From Bedellia somnulentella (Eukaryota > Arthropoda > Insecta > Lepidoptera > Bedelliidae): a DNA stretch of 64,000 bases. How positions within the stretch are numbered: the first letter of the stretch is position 1; each line of letters begins with the position of its first letter. Shown here piece by piece: positions 1-9,588 of the stretch. A program made the position numbers and the translations under genes. The notes beneath the pieces were generated by a model that had not been told where the DNA came from, searched no databases, and was given only the letters and a program-made list of their open reading frames with translations. Location: contig OY755188.1 of the NCBI GenBank assembly GCA_963576735.1, positions 13,938,323 to 14,002,322 on the forward strand. Reading direction: 5' to 3'.

Positions 1-311
1 TATGCTGCCGGTCGCCATCTGAACAATATAAACTTTAGATATTTAGTCCACGGAGCTTCTGCTCCTCGAAACAAAATACTGTTGCAGATTCTTCCTAGTT
101 AGATAGCCTTCTACTCAAATTTATTACGCTGCCTTCTCTTATTGAATTTTGATAGTGCTTATGCACAAAGTGCCTCCGTTTTAACCTTAAGCATTTATAG
201 CTTTATTTTTGTAGTTTCATGGATTTTTCACAGGGTATTGTTACGGTTCAACTGTTTATGTTATTTTTATGTATGATAGCATAAGTATTATTTATATTTC
301 GTAATCAAATA
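1..311. other. Unassigned AT-rich stretch
   Basis: I see no gene or recognisable repeat here. The last nine bases, aatcaaata at 303-311, form the left target-site duplication of the next element. Confidence 0.5.
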
Positions 312-813
312 GATAGTGTTGCCGTGTGTTGGCGGCCAAGAATATCAACACCCCTTTACTTCCCACGGGAGTCATAAAAGGCAACAGAGGGATTACCAGT
401 GAATGGGCAGCAGCATTACACTGAGTAATACCAACATCTTACTGCGATCGCCAACCCGCATGCCAAGCGTGGCGATTATGGCATAATCCCGCCAAATTAT
501 TTGCACGAAAACGAATCGGCCCCCAGTCCCCGGCGGCCCCACTATTCCTGGCTACGGCAGCGGTCATGGTAACGGTGGGGCAGGGGGTGCAGAATCCTCG
601 GCAGAGATCCGGCTGCCCATTGGGGCTCGAAGGTTCTGGAGTATCACGTACCGGACGACGCAGTTTGGGTAGGCCTCCCACAAGGTGGACCGACGACTTG
701 GTAAAGGTCGCGGGAAGCCGATGGATGAGGGCAGCACAGGACCGGTTGTTGTAGATATATTTGGGGGAGGCCTATGTCGAGCAGTGAACGTCTATTGGCT
801 GATGATGATGATG
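312..813 (+). mobile_element. Internally deleted RTE-type retroelement with target-site duplication
   Basis: The unit is bounded by a 9-bp direct repeat, aatcaaata at 303-311 and 814-822. Its 3' part (about 655-754) encodes the end of an RTE-type ORF2: a G-R-P-P-T-R-W-T-D-D-L motif and then W-M-R-A-A-Q-D-R. It ends with the aggcctatgt...cagtgaacgt...ctgatgatgatgatg tail of lepidopteran RTE elements. The GC-rich head (about 320-610) has no reverse transcriptase. A 502-bp unit with a clean duplication at both ends and no RT domain looks like a non-autonomous derivative in which the 5' end of an RTE was joined to its 3' end. That the head is an RTE 5' end is inference from its likeness to the S1 head. 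Confidence 0.7.
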
Positions 814-822
814 AATCAAATA

Positions 823-1449
823 TAATATATACCTATCTATATTTTTATATATAATTAAAAATTATCAAGGTTTGGCAGATTTTTAGTTATAAAAATTTCT
901 TTTTGCCTTTATTAAATAGCTGATCTAGAGTCTCGCCTCTTATTCGCCTTACCAAATTTCTAAGTTAAAATATGTTGTTTTATTTCTATTACTAGTTATT
1001 CTTTGTTTGACTTTGGCATTCATTTGTTTTATTTTTAGACTTGTATTGCAATTTTGTTTTTTTCTATGAGAAGCTTTGAATAAATAATTTCGTTCTTTAT
1101 TTATTTAATTTATGCTGTGCTCCGTTTGTTAAGAATGGCACTAAACTAACGCATCTTTCCCCGTAAATCTGGTGCAACGCGACAAAGGGTATTGGTACAT
1201 TAAGTCATTGTTAGGCGGTGTAACTGGAAGCCGTTACCATCCATCTTTTATTATAATATCTTTTCTCCATTCAAATACCTAATGCCGCTAAGTGATCTTT
1301 TACTGTGGATCTGGCTAGTCCATTCGAGAGAAGGGTTGAAATTGTGTCTATTGTAAAGTCATATTTATAGCCTTATATAAGTGAGTAACTAAAGAAAAAA
1401 CTGTTGTAAAATAATTTATTTGGGTGAGCTTTCTTTGATTTATTTAGTT
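823..1449. other. Unassigned AT-rich stretch with a possible LINE tail
   Basis: No coding signal is visible. Around 1040-1095 the sequence gctttgaataaataat followed by T-rich simple sequence resembles the 3' end of a LINE, but there is not enough to classify it. Confidence 0.35.
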
Positions 1450-1650
1450 TTATCCTTAGTCATATGACAGTGAATGTGTGCAAAGCGGCGTTAGTCTTGA
1501 GTCTCATCTCATTGTTACATTTTACAGCCTAAAAGTGTGTATTCTAAACACTAGGCGACAAAATTTGTCGCCTATTAATATTATATTAATTATCATGAAA
1601 CATTTAGCAGTTTCATTACCTTCAAAAACCTTTGGGGATGTACGGTAAAA
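1450..1650 (+). repeat. Very diverged S2 SINE fragment
   Basis: The order of short blocks (agtcatatgacagtg, then gcggcg, then aaacactaggcgacaaa, then cctttggggat) follows the S2 body seen at 9059-9294, but identity is low and no tRNA-like head or tail survives. Confidence 0.4.
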
Positions 1651-1895
1651 ACAAATGTTTTTTTAAGTAAGTTCACTTTCTAACCAACAAGAAGTATATT
1701 ATATTTTTTATTTAAAAGGCATAATACATAGTAATTATAATTTAATTGGCAAAGAGCTTTTGTAGATGCAAGCAAATAACTCAAAACATATATACAGATG
1801 AGAAAGTTATGGCGATAACGTTATTATCGGCTTGATGTCAAAGGTCGTCTAAATCATAATTTATATAAAAAATGCTCAAAATGATCGATTCCACG

Positions 1896-1982
1896 TTTGG
1901 AAGTAGCAAAACGTTTGTTTCCCAATGGTGTTCCAAGTAAGTGTTCCCATGCGAGCAAAGTTCACAGGTGTTGGCGCAATCA
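1896..1982 (+). repeat. Direct repeat, copy 1 (partner at 2614-2702)
   Basis: This roughly 85-bp segment, running from gtagcaaaacgtttg to gttggcgcaatc, recurs almost unchanged about 718 bases downstream. An S1 fragment and an L-B fragment lie between the copies. No family identity recognised. Confidence 0.75.
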
Positions 1983-2007
1983 ATATAATTTGAAATATTT
2001 TTTAATT

Positions 2008-2117
2008 CTGCGTAGTGTCAGCTTGGAATAGCACTGCCCCTGTTTCTTCCCGACTTAGGAATTTCTTATTAAGAAGCTCTGGCTACCCTTTCTAGGGATG
2101 AATTGCCGTGAGTATAT
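2008..2117 (+). repeat. S1 element with large internal deletion
   Basis: It keeps the S1 head (tagtgtcagcttggaatagc) and the S1 tail (ctctggctaccc...gccgtgagtatata) but lacks the middle with the gcgatgcggttggagaccc block. Confidence 0.75.
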
Positions 2118-2134
2118 ATAAAAAAAATTATCTC

Positions 2135-2470
2135 ATATACTCACGCCGTTAATTCCCATTGGGGTAGGCAGAGACTATCGATCGCCACTTCGTACGATCC
2201 TGGCAAACCTCTCTTGCTTCGTCTACATCCATCAATCTTTTCATACATGCTCTTTTATTCTTCATACTTCGGACGCCTGCCTTTTTGAGCACACTTTCAA
2301 TTTGGTCCAAGTGTGTCTTTTGTGGCCGTCCTCTACTAACATTACCTTCCACATTAGCTCTATAGATCCCTTTTACCAACTTTCTATCATCCATCCTTTC
2401 TATGTGCCCAAACCATCTCAACATTCCTTTTTCTATCTTTCTTACAATATCATCTTTCACACCACACTTT
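2135..2470 (-). pseudogene. 5'-truncated L-B LINE, C-terminal ORF2 remnant
   Basis: Minus-strand translation gives the L-B C-terminus: CGVKDDIVRKIEKGMLRWFG, HIERMDD, a Gly-Arg-Pro stretch and the terminal RTKWRSIVSAYPNGN. The reverse-transcriptase core is absent. The 3' end shows the family terminus (complement of actcacgccgttaattccca). The piece is a dead 5'-truncated insertion, the usual outcome of target-primed reverse transcription. Confidence 0.85.
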
Positions 2471-2613
2471 TTTATCTCAATATTTCCGATTCTTTCCACA
2501 TTCTGTATCCCATTGGTGTTCCAATGTGCTAGTATTCCCATGGCGAGCAAAGTTTATAGTAATTGACGAAAAAAACTAAAAATTATCGTTTTCTTCTCTA
2601 CATTCAAAAGTGC

Positions 2614-2702
2614 GAGTAGCAAAACGTTTGTTTCCCAATGGTGTTCCAAGTAAGTGTTCCCATGGCGAGCAAAGTTCACAGGTGCTGGCGCAATCGGCTG
2701 CA
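2614..2702 (+). repeat. Direct repeat, copy 2 (partner at 1896-1982)
   Basis: Nearly identical to 1896-1982. A shorter echo (ttcccatggcgagcaaagtt, about 2535-2554) lies just upstream. The family is not recognised. Confidence 0.75.
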
Positions 2703-3099
2703 GTCGTTATCGGTCAACCCGCGCCCTTTACCGCGAAGATGACTCGTGACCGCAGCGGCCGCGGTCATGTGACATACTTATCACGTGGTTTTGGGGGCGT
2801 GAAAAATTGTTGATGGTGGAGGTAGTATATTTTTGTGAAAGGGGAGTAGAGTAGTCGGATTGGTGTATGTTTTAGAAAAAAACATTTGGTAAGTGCATGT
2901 TCTATCTATAAAATAATGAAAAAAGATTTCTTTGTGTGTTTGTTTGTCTGTAATGAATAAGCTCCAATACTTACATTCATTTTGAATTATCTGTAATGAA
3001 TAAGCTAGAATAAGAATAATACTTACAATCATTATGAAAACGTGAGGTATTTATCATTTAAAAACCTTAGATGCTCATTGCAAAGGGATTTCATATACT
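2703..3099. other. Unassigned stretch with a small tandem duplication
   Basis: A roughly 45-bp tandem pair is visible (tctgtaatgaataagct at about 2948 and 2990, each followed by an aatacttaca-like block). Nothing else recognised. Confidence 0.45.
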
Positions 3100-3352
3100 T
3101 ATATACTCATGGCTATAAATCCCTAGAAGGGGTCTAATATAGGGATATATAGGGATAGGGATCCTAGAGGTTTGGAATAAGAATTTTTCGGCTACTTTTG
3201 AAAGTTTTGTAGGTATAACTTTGTAAAAACTTTTTTAGAGATGCATTTTTAACCGCATCGTTCAAAAATCGCTTAAAAAGCTGTAATACCCTAACCCGCC
3301 TCTTACCAACACCCAAAGGAAGAGATGAGGTAGTGCTATTCTAATCTGACAC
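3100..3352 (-). repeat. Diverged S1 element
   Basis: The complement carries the S1 blocks in order: tail (atactcatggctataaatcc), a ggctacttttgaaag block, the aaccgcatcg block, and the head complement gtgctattctaatctgac. About 250 bp, with many substitutions and a small insertion near 3135-3160. Confidence 0.75.
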
Positions 3353-3504
3353 TTTTTTAAAATTTTAACACAGAGTTTTAAATTCTGTTTAATCTTACTT
3401 TACATAACTAAAGAATAATTCTTATTCATTTACATAAGTAATAAAGATAAGTCTACACCCCTATAGAGGGTTGGCCCTTTAGAGATCATATCCATCAAAG
3501 ACTA

Positions 3505-3655
3505 AGTTTCCCTATAATCCTCATTACAAATAAAAATAAGCTAGAACTAATGTAGGAAGTACCAAACAGTTTCCTCCGTAGATTCCTGGGACGGTGACAT
3601 TTACCCGCGACCTCACTTGCTGTCCGCTAGTACCCGCTTGACCTACACGTGGTTA
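3505..3655 (+). repeat. 150-bp direct repeat, copy 1 (partner at 4009-4155)
   Basis: The segment from aagtttccctataatcct through cagtttcctccgtagattcc to cttgacctacacg recurs about 504 bases downstream with a few changes. The copies flank about 350 bp. The spacing resembles a tiny LTR element or a tandem duplication, but no TG...CA ends or primer site are visible. Confidence 0.7.
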
Positions 3656-4008
3656 CGACGTGCGACGAGTTATGCTGCAACTTGTTTTGGTATTCAAAAA
3701 CTGATATTTTTGAAAGTATTATTAGTGATTTCGGGTTTGCCCAAGTAGTGGGTCTTTCGATTATATAAATAATATGTTCTATCCTTATTCCTGGGTTATA
3801 ACCAATCCAAGATTTATTGAAATTAACAGGATGAGAACAAAAAAAAACATTAGACAAAAAAGAATAATGTATCGTTTATATGAGTTTGGTAAAAAAACTG
3901 TAACATTAATATTTCAAAGAGGTACTTCAGATTATGAAAATCTCCATTATTCAGGGCGTCCATGGGTGATAGAGATATCTCTTAAAGGATTAGAGCCACG
4001 AGAAAGTA

Positions 4009-4155
4009 AGTTTCCCTACAATCCTCATTATAAATAAAAATACTCTAGGACTAGACTAGGAAGTAGCAAACAGTTTCCTCCGTAGATTCCTGGGACGGTG
4101 ACATCTACCCGCCGACCTCACTTGCTGTCCGCCAATACTCACTTGACCTACACGG
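4009..4155 (+). repeat. 150-bp direct repeat, copy 2
   Basis: Second copy of the 3505-3655 repeat. A stretch with weak open frames and no recognisable domain lies between the two (3656-4008). Confidence 0.7.
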
Positions 4156-5149
4156 GGTCTAGACTTTGATTTTAATAAAAGTTCATTTTTGTATTGTATT
4201 GATTGCGTGGGAGGATTTTGCTGTTAGTAGATTACGAGTCGTTTGGTTTTGCACATTTTGTGAGCTTTTTGATTATATTTTCCAGTATTAAACCTTATGT
4301 ATTACCAATTCTATGAGATTAGTAAAAGAGTCTTTGTAATTTCAATATATACAAACTGACACTCCTATTTTATTTAAATGTAAAATAGCGGGAAAAAGAT
4401 AATTAAAATTGTGAGTAATTTTATTGTCTTTTTACAGTTGGCAAAAAACGATAAAGCTTCAAATTCAAGATTCAGAAGCAATTCGCATAGGATTACAGCG
4501 CATGAAGTTTATGTTTCGGTGTCAGCTATGAGTGAAAATCATTCGTATGTCCTTATAAAGACATAACATTTGTTAAGAGCAATTGACTCTTGCAGCCATA
4601 TTCTGAATCTGATTACTTATATGCTCATATATGTATTGTATTTATGACTTACAACTCTAACGATACAAATTTCATAAGCGTTTTTAATGAATACCATTTA
4701 CAATTATTTCTATGTATTTAGGTTAACTAGCGTGATACAGTTAATCTTTCAATGGAAAAGACAATAAACTGGGAACTTCCTAATTACGTATGCAGGAAAA
4801 TAATAATAAAAACACAGTGTGAAACTGTGAAACATAAAGGTTACATTTTCAAACTAGCCCGATTCATCTCAAGGAGGCGAGTCCACCGATACAATAGCGT
4901 GCCCATATTAAAACATTATTCAGTGCGGTCATTACCATAATAAATGCTTAATAAATGTTAATAAAATCAACGCACATGCCCATTACCTGATCGTAAATCT
5001 TGTAGTTGCGCTATTGGTTTTTAGCTGCGGCCGCTTGGTGGTATCAACTGTGGTGTGCTAGCCTGAGCTGAGCGGCCTGTACTTCGAGTGCATGGAAGTA
5101 TGCTCTACTTGGTTGGAAGAAAGTAGTTTTGGTTTGTTTTGACAAACAT
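4156..5149. other. Unassigned AT-rich stretch
   Basis: No domain, repeat family or RNA gene recognised. The short open frames do not resemble known proteins. Confidence 0.4.
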
Positions 5150-5339
5150 ATCCCACCAAAAACATTAAATGTAAAAAAATGCCAAGTCTCTCGATGCAGT
5201 TTTTCCATCTTAAAAAGTTTTGAGATCTCATAGAAGCCAAGTCCTATTCAAAATATTTCGTAGTTATAAATCAACATTTAGTAATTGTATCAATAGTTTT
5301 CTTTATATTATAATTATAGTGACTTGGCAATGAGCACAA
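5150..5339 (+). repeat. 190-bp inverted repeat, left arm
   Basis: This arm (atcccaccaaaaac ... tgagcacaa) is, as far as I can read, the near-exact reverse complement of 7194-7383. The two arms bracket a LINE. The right arm directly follows the stop of a Helitron-type helicase remnant, so the right arm is probably original and this one an inverted duplicate. Confidence 0.9.
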
Positions 5340-7193
5340 GAAGAAACAAATAAAACGGCATACTCGTATTTGGAGGAGTTGAAAGTTACACACACCGCAT
5401 GCGTAAACATTAATATCACAAAATTAATTTTCTTTTGGTTTATCCGTGTCGTCCCAACCGAATTTCGGCAACGGCAGTCAGTCTTAGTGCACTCTCGATT
5501 CATTTACTTTTATAAAGCGATGGCCCGTAAGGTATTCTTAATTATTGTATTGGAGCATGTAGTCGGTAGTGACCATCATGATTCACACATAACAAATAAT
5601 CTGATCACTGGTCTCGTCAGTAACATTTGCATATAATTCCAGGCAGCAAGCAGCTTTTATGAATAAATACAGACCAGTTGCTTTAATTTCAGTGTTTGCT
5701 AAAATATTTGAAAAACTCATGCATAAGCGCATATATGATTTTTTGGCCTCGAATAAAGTAATCAAAGAATCGCAACATGGGTTTATGGTGGGAAAATCAA
5801 CCACCCTAGCATGTTACAAGGTAGCTAGTATGGTATCTGAATGTATTGACAAGAAAAGAGATGTTATAGTAGCTTTATTTGACATGACGAAAGCATTTGA
5901 TTTTGCTGATCATGACATATTGATTAATAAATGTGACAAGTATGGTATTCGAGGTCCTGCAAATGATTGGATAAATTCATATTTACGTGATAGGAAACAA
6001 TATGTAGAAATTTCAAAGCGTACAAAACAGAGCGCTACTAATTATAGATCTAGCACGCAAATAAACAGATTCGGTGTACCGCAGGGAAGCATATTAGGAC
6101 CATTATTATTTTTGATTTATATAAATGACTTACCGGAAATAACCGAACATACATGTAATTTATACGCAGATGACATTTCAGTTACAATTAGCTTTAAGAA
6201 TGACATTAATTTTGAACGTGACATTAACTATACTATTGATTCAATTTTGACATGGGTGAAAAATAATAATTTACATATTAATCTGGACAAAACATGTTAT
6301 ATAAGATTTTTCAACAGACTTCGACCCAAGCCAGAGTTAGAAATATTTTGCGAAGGTGCCAAAGTTCATGGAAAAAACAGTGCCACATTTTTAGGCATTA
6401 TTTTTGATAATAATCTATCTTGGAAAGATCAAATAGATAAACTAATTGTAAAATTAAATCGTTTCGTCTTCGCTCTTTATAGATTGTCAGTAACTGTTAA
6501 CCAAAGCACAGCACTGCTAGCATACCATGGATATGTAGCGTCATTGTTAAGATATGGTATTATTATTTGGGGCAACTCTATACATATTCCTAAACTATTT
6601 ATTGTACAAAAGAAATGTATAAGAGCCATATGTAGGATTTATCCTTGGGATTCTTGTCGCCCTTGGTTCAAAGAATTAAAAGTATTGACCCTCACCTGCC
6701 TCTATATTTATGAAGCTTGTTTGTTTGTGAGACAAAATAATGATCTTTTTGCATGTTACCCCAGTAATACTAGACAACATTCATTGGATCCATTTAAACT
6801 TATAGTTCCAACCGCGGGTACTGCTTTGGGAAAACGAAATTGCAATGTAATGATAGCTAGGATCTATAATAAGATACCAAGAGAATTTAAAACTCTAAGA
6901 CTCAATTTACTGAAACGTGAGCTAAAAAAATGGCTGATAGAAAAATGTTTTTATGAAATCAATGATTTTTTTTCAGAATAATAATATGATTTGAAATTCG
7001 CGGCTATTTAAATTAAATAAATATAGCTAATAAATTTATTGTAATTTTTTTTAATGTAAATATTTGCATGCTAGCATACATAGTTAAATGTGATGGACCA
7101 ATTGTAATAATGCAACATCTTAATTGTACCACATTTACGCAAATAAAATTGATTTTGATTTTTTTTGATTTTGATTTGATTTGATTTTTTAAT
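5340..7193 (+). mobile_element. Jockey/CR1-superfamily LINE between inverted arms
   Basis: The interval between the arms holds a 5' segment without coding content (5340-5650, with a cagtcagtcttagtgc motif), an RT-bearing ORF and an AT-rich 3' region ending in a gatttt/gatttgattt simple tail (7151-7190). The endonuclease domain and ORF1 are missing, so the copy is 5'-truncated or internally deleted. It fills the gap between arms almost exactly. Whether the 5' segment is its own 5' UTR is inference. Confidence 0.6.
5659..6981 (+). CDS. LINE ORF2 fragment: reverse transcriptase, intact core, no endonuclease
   Basis: A 440-codon open frame encodes the reverse-transcriptase half of a non-LTR retrotransposon. 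It begins inside the conserved N-K-Y-R-P-V-A-L block near residue 2. It then shows DMTKAFDFADHD (the normal F-D-x-V-D site reads F-D-F-A-D), FGVPQGSILGPLLF near residues 138-151, and the catalytic LYADD near 167. A thumb/C-terminal region follows with QKKCIRAICRIYPWDSCRPW near 315-334. The style fits the Jockey/CR1 superfamily; the exact clade is uncertain. The ATG start is not a natural start, because upstream endonuclease and ORF1 are absent, so the copy cannot be autonomous. The frame is unbroken, suggesting a young insertion. Confidence 0.9.
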   Translation: MNKYRPVALISVFAKIFEKLMHKRIYDFLASNKVIKESQHGFMVGKSTTLACYKVASMVSECIDKKRDVIVALFDMTKAFDFADHDILINKCDKYGIRGPANDWINSYLRDRKQYVEISKRTKQSATNYRSSTQINRFGVPQGSILGPLLFLIYINDLPEITEHTCNLYADDISVTISFKNDINFERDINYTIDSILTWVKNNNLHINLDKTCYIRFFNRLRPKPELEIFCEGAKVHGKNSATFLGIIFDNNLSWKDQIDKLIVKLNRFVFALYRLSVTVNQSTALLAYHGYVASLLRYGIIIWGNSIHIPKLFIVQKKCIRAICRIYPWDSCRPWFKELKVLTLTCLYIYEACLFVRQNNDLFACYPSNTRQHSLDPFKLIVPTAGTALGKRNCNVMIARIYNKIPREFKTLRLNLLKRELKKWLIEKCFYEINDFFSE

Positions 7194-7383
7194 TTGTGCT
7201 CATTGCCAAGTCACTATAATTATAATATAAAGAAAACTATTGATACAATTACTAAATGTTGATTTATAACTACGAAATATTTTGAATAGGACTTGGCTTC
7301 TATGAGATCTCAAAACTTTTTAAGATGGAAAAACTGCATCGAGAGACTTGGCATTTTTTTACATTTAATGTTTTTGGTGGGAT
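7194..7383 (-). repeat. 190-bp inverted repeat, right arm
   Basis: Reverse complement of 5150-5339. Read on the minus strand it follows the stop codon of the helicase remnant at 7385, so it is probably that element's own 3' region. Confidence 0.9.
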
Positions 7384-7384
7384 C

Positions 7385-7776
7385 TCATTTATTTTTTGTA
7401 ATGCATTTCTTTCTTTTACTTTTAGGTGACCTCACAATTTCTTGGACGTCAGTTACTGCTTTGCTTAGAACCCATTCTCTATCTCTATCTCTTCTGTTTC
7501 TTCTCTGAGGCTTCGTTACTTCTAAGGTAGACAAGTCTGGGCGATATATACTTCGGAGTCGATTATATTCAGCTATTGCTGTCTCCTGAGCTTTGATACT
7601 ACTAAAATTCACATTTATTAAATGTAATCCACCCAAACTAGTCACTCTTGAAAGGGCCACGTATGCTTGTTTGACGACTGAAAACTCCCATACATGCTGT
7701 ATGACAACGAATGAAATAAACACGACCCATCTCCAGGAATAGAGATAACTCTGTGTGGACAAAGGTCGCCATTTAT
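7385..7776 (-). pseudogene. Helitron/Helentron remnant: OTU fragment joined to helicase C-terminus
   Basis: Minus strand. 7776 down to about 7690 translates to GDLCPHRVISIPGDGSCLFH followed by SLSYSMYG, matching the D-G-x-C catalytic motif of OTU cysteine proteases. In another frame, from about 7675 to 7385, the translation is QAYVALSRVTSLGGLHLI and later AIAEYNRLRSIYRPDL, the C-terminal motif of PIF1-type helicases of Helitrons. Animal Helitron-like elements are known to carry both domains. The rolling-circle (Rep) domain and the rest of the helicase are missing, and the frame changes at the junction. It is a broken, internally deleted copy. No hairpin-CTRR terminus was identified. Confidence 0.8.
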
Positions 7777-9046
7777 GTACAATATTTCACGTTCCATTAC
7801 ACTATATTTACAATTACTTCTATAACAATAGGGCTTAAACTTATGTAAATATATGCAAACTAAATAGAACTAAACTAACTAACAAATAACTAACTAAATA
7901 AATATATATCTACTAACTTACAAACGATAACTAAACTAAACTAAAAAACACGTAAAGTTCTCCGAATATCAATTATCACTACAATATTTTTTAGTTTCGA
8001 AATGGGTTTTCATAGACAGATGGCGCTATCAAATGAAAATTATCGAATTATTTTGAAGTACCTACTACTTACACTGCGCTTTGTAACGCAACCATAGCGC
8101 GATTCAGACAGGTACAACGCCATCTATCGAGCGCGCATACAATATTTATCGCAATACAATGGAGTTTTAGCTTTATTAATTTAATGAACTTTATGTATTA
8201 ATTTGTATTAATGATAGTCTATGTATTACATTTATATTATTCTTTTCTATTCTATGTATGTATTCATCCAATTGAATAGGTACTTGAACAACGAACAAAG
8301 TTAACAATGCAGTCAAAATCCATACATAATGTTCTTGCCAAACCGCAAATATAAAATTGTTTTCTATGGCATATAATTTTTTAATGTTTTTATAATTTTT
8401 CCTTTATATGTGGCTAATGACCTATCTTGGTGCAAAATTTGAAGTTTCTAAGTCTGCTAGAAGTACCTTAGATTTTTGATGATCTGTCAGTGAGTCAGTG
8501 AGTGACAAAATGGTGTAACTTTGATCGACCGTAACTCCTAAACTATTAATTCATTTGGCGTGTAATTTCGAACTTAAGCTTGTTCCAATGCCTACTATTA
8601 TTCACCGAAAACCTAAACTCCTAGCTTTGTCCACGTCGAAGATAAAGGGGGGGCGAAACAGCCGCGAAACGCTTCGAGAAAAGATGGTACGGCCGTGCCC
8701 GTTTTGCTCGAGACTTGGCAGGGGCACTGCCGTGCCCCCAGATATTCATTGCTATAAATGCCAAAAAGCCAACCAATTCCTTAGCCACTTGATGGTAATC
8801 ATGATTACAATATCAATAATTCTTTTTACACATTATTTGCTGCGATTATTGACGATTTTAATCATTGAATATGGAAAAGAGTAGTAAGTTTTTATATTTC
8901 ATTTATTTTTTGTCAAATTTAAACAAAGCTTTAATTAAAAGATTAACATATATTAAAATGGGAATGGACTTTCATTTTCATCTATCTGCTCCCTGAAAAC
9001 AGCAGCTGCAGCAAAGAACCGATCATTGGGGAGGTTTTTATGAAAG
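7777..9046. other. Mostly unassigned; repeat-like block near 8395-8760
   Basis: No coding region is recognised. The block with tcagtgagtcagtgagtgac and nearby CG-containing text (about 8395-8760) looks like a dispersed insect repeat, but I cannot name its class. The open frame inside it (8555-8884) has no recognisable domain. Confidence 0.35.
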
Positions 9047-9058
9047 GTTTATATTCAA

Positions 9059-9294
9059 TACGGTGAGGGAAAACATCGTGAGGAAACCCACATGGCTGAC
9101 TTGTACTTAGTCATGTGACAGTGTATTCGTACAAAACGGCGATAGGCCTACCCCCTATCACGTGAGTACACTGTCCATGCAAAACGTGGGTACTCTGAAC
9201 ACCAGGTGACAAAGTCACGTGATGTTCAGAAGTATTAGTACCTCTGCCAACCCCTTCGGGGATATTCGTGAACGTTTATGTTATGTTATGTTAT
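9059..9294 (+). repeat. S2 SINE, 5'-truncated, with target-site duplication
   Basis: The body starts at gtgagggaaaacatcgtg and ends with ccaaccccttcggggatatt and a (ttatg)n tail. An exact 12-bp duplication, gtttatattcaa, flanks it at 9047-9058 and 9295-9306. The tRNA-like head is missing. Confidence 0.9.
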
Positions 9295-9356
9295 GTTTAT
9301 ATTCAAACGTTAATATCTACTTCCTGTTGAAGATTATGCTCGTTCATATTAAATTG

Positions 9357-9460
9357 TTGCCGTGTAGTGTGAGGTGAGTTTACGTAAGAGGCGGCTAACG
9401 GTATTGGGGCTCTTAAGGGATCTTTGCCGATGCAGTTGAAGACCGCACGCAGATGCGGCT
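9357..9460 (+). repeat. S1 5' fragment
   Basis: Keeps the gtaagaggcggctaacggta and ggctcttaagggat blocks of the S1 head. The centre and 3' end are missing. Confidence 0.6.
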
Positions 9461-9588
9461 GGAAAGCAGCACAGTATTACAAAGATTTTGGGGAGCCTTA
9501 TAAGCATATCCAGACCCTTTTAACTGATCAAGATTGTCCACTTTAAAAATAATCTACAAATTCCTAAGAACTTTTCTTCTTTTACAAA

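Noticed and set aside
3505..4155. LTR retrotransposon
   Set aside because: No TG...CA ends, primer site, polypurine tract or pol domain.
8555..8884. 109-codon frame with Cys pairs (C-P-F-C, C-Y-K-C) as a zinc-finger protein
   Set aside because: It lies within repeat-like sequence and has no recognisable finger spacing or neighbours. The start codon is not ATG.
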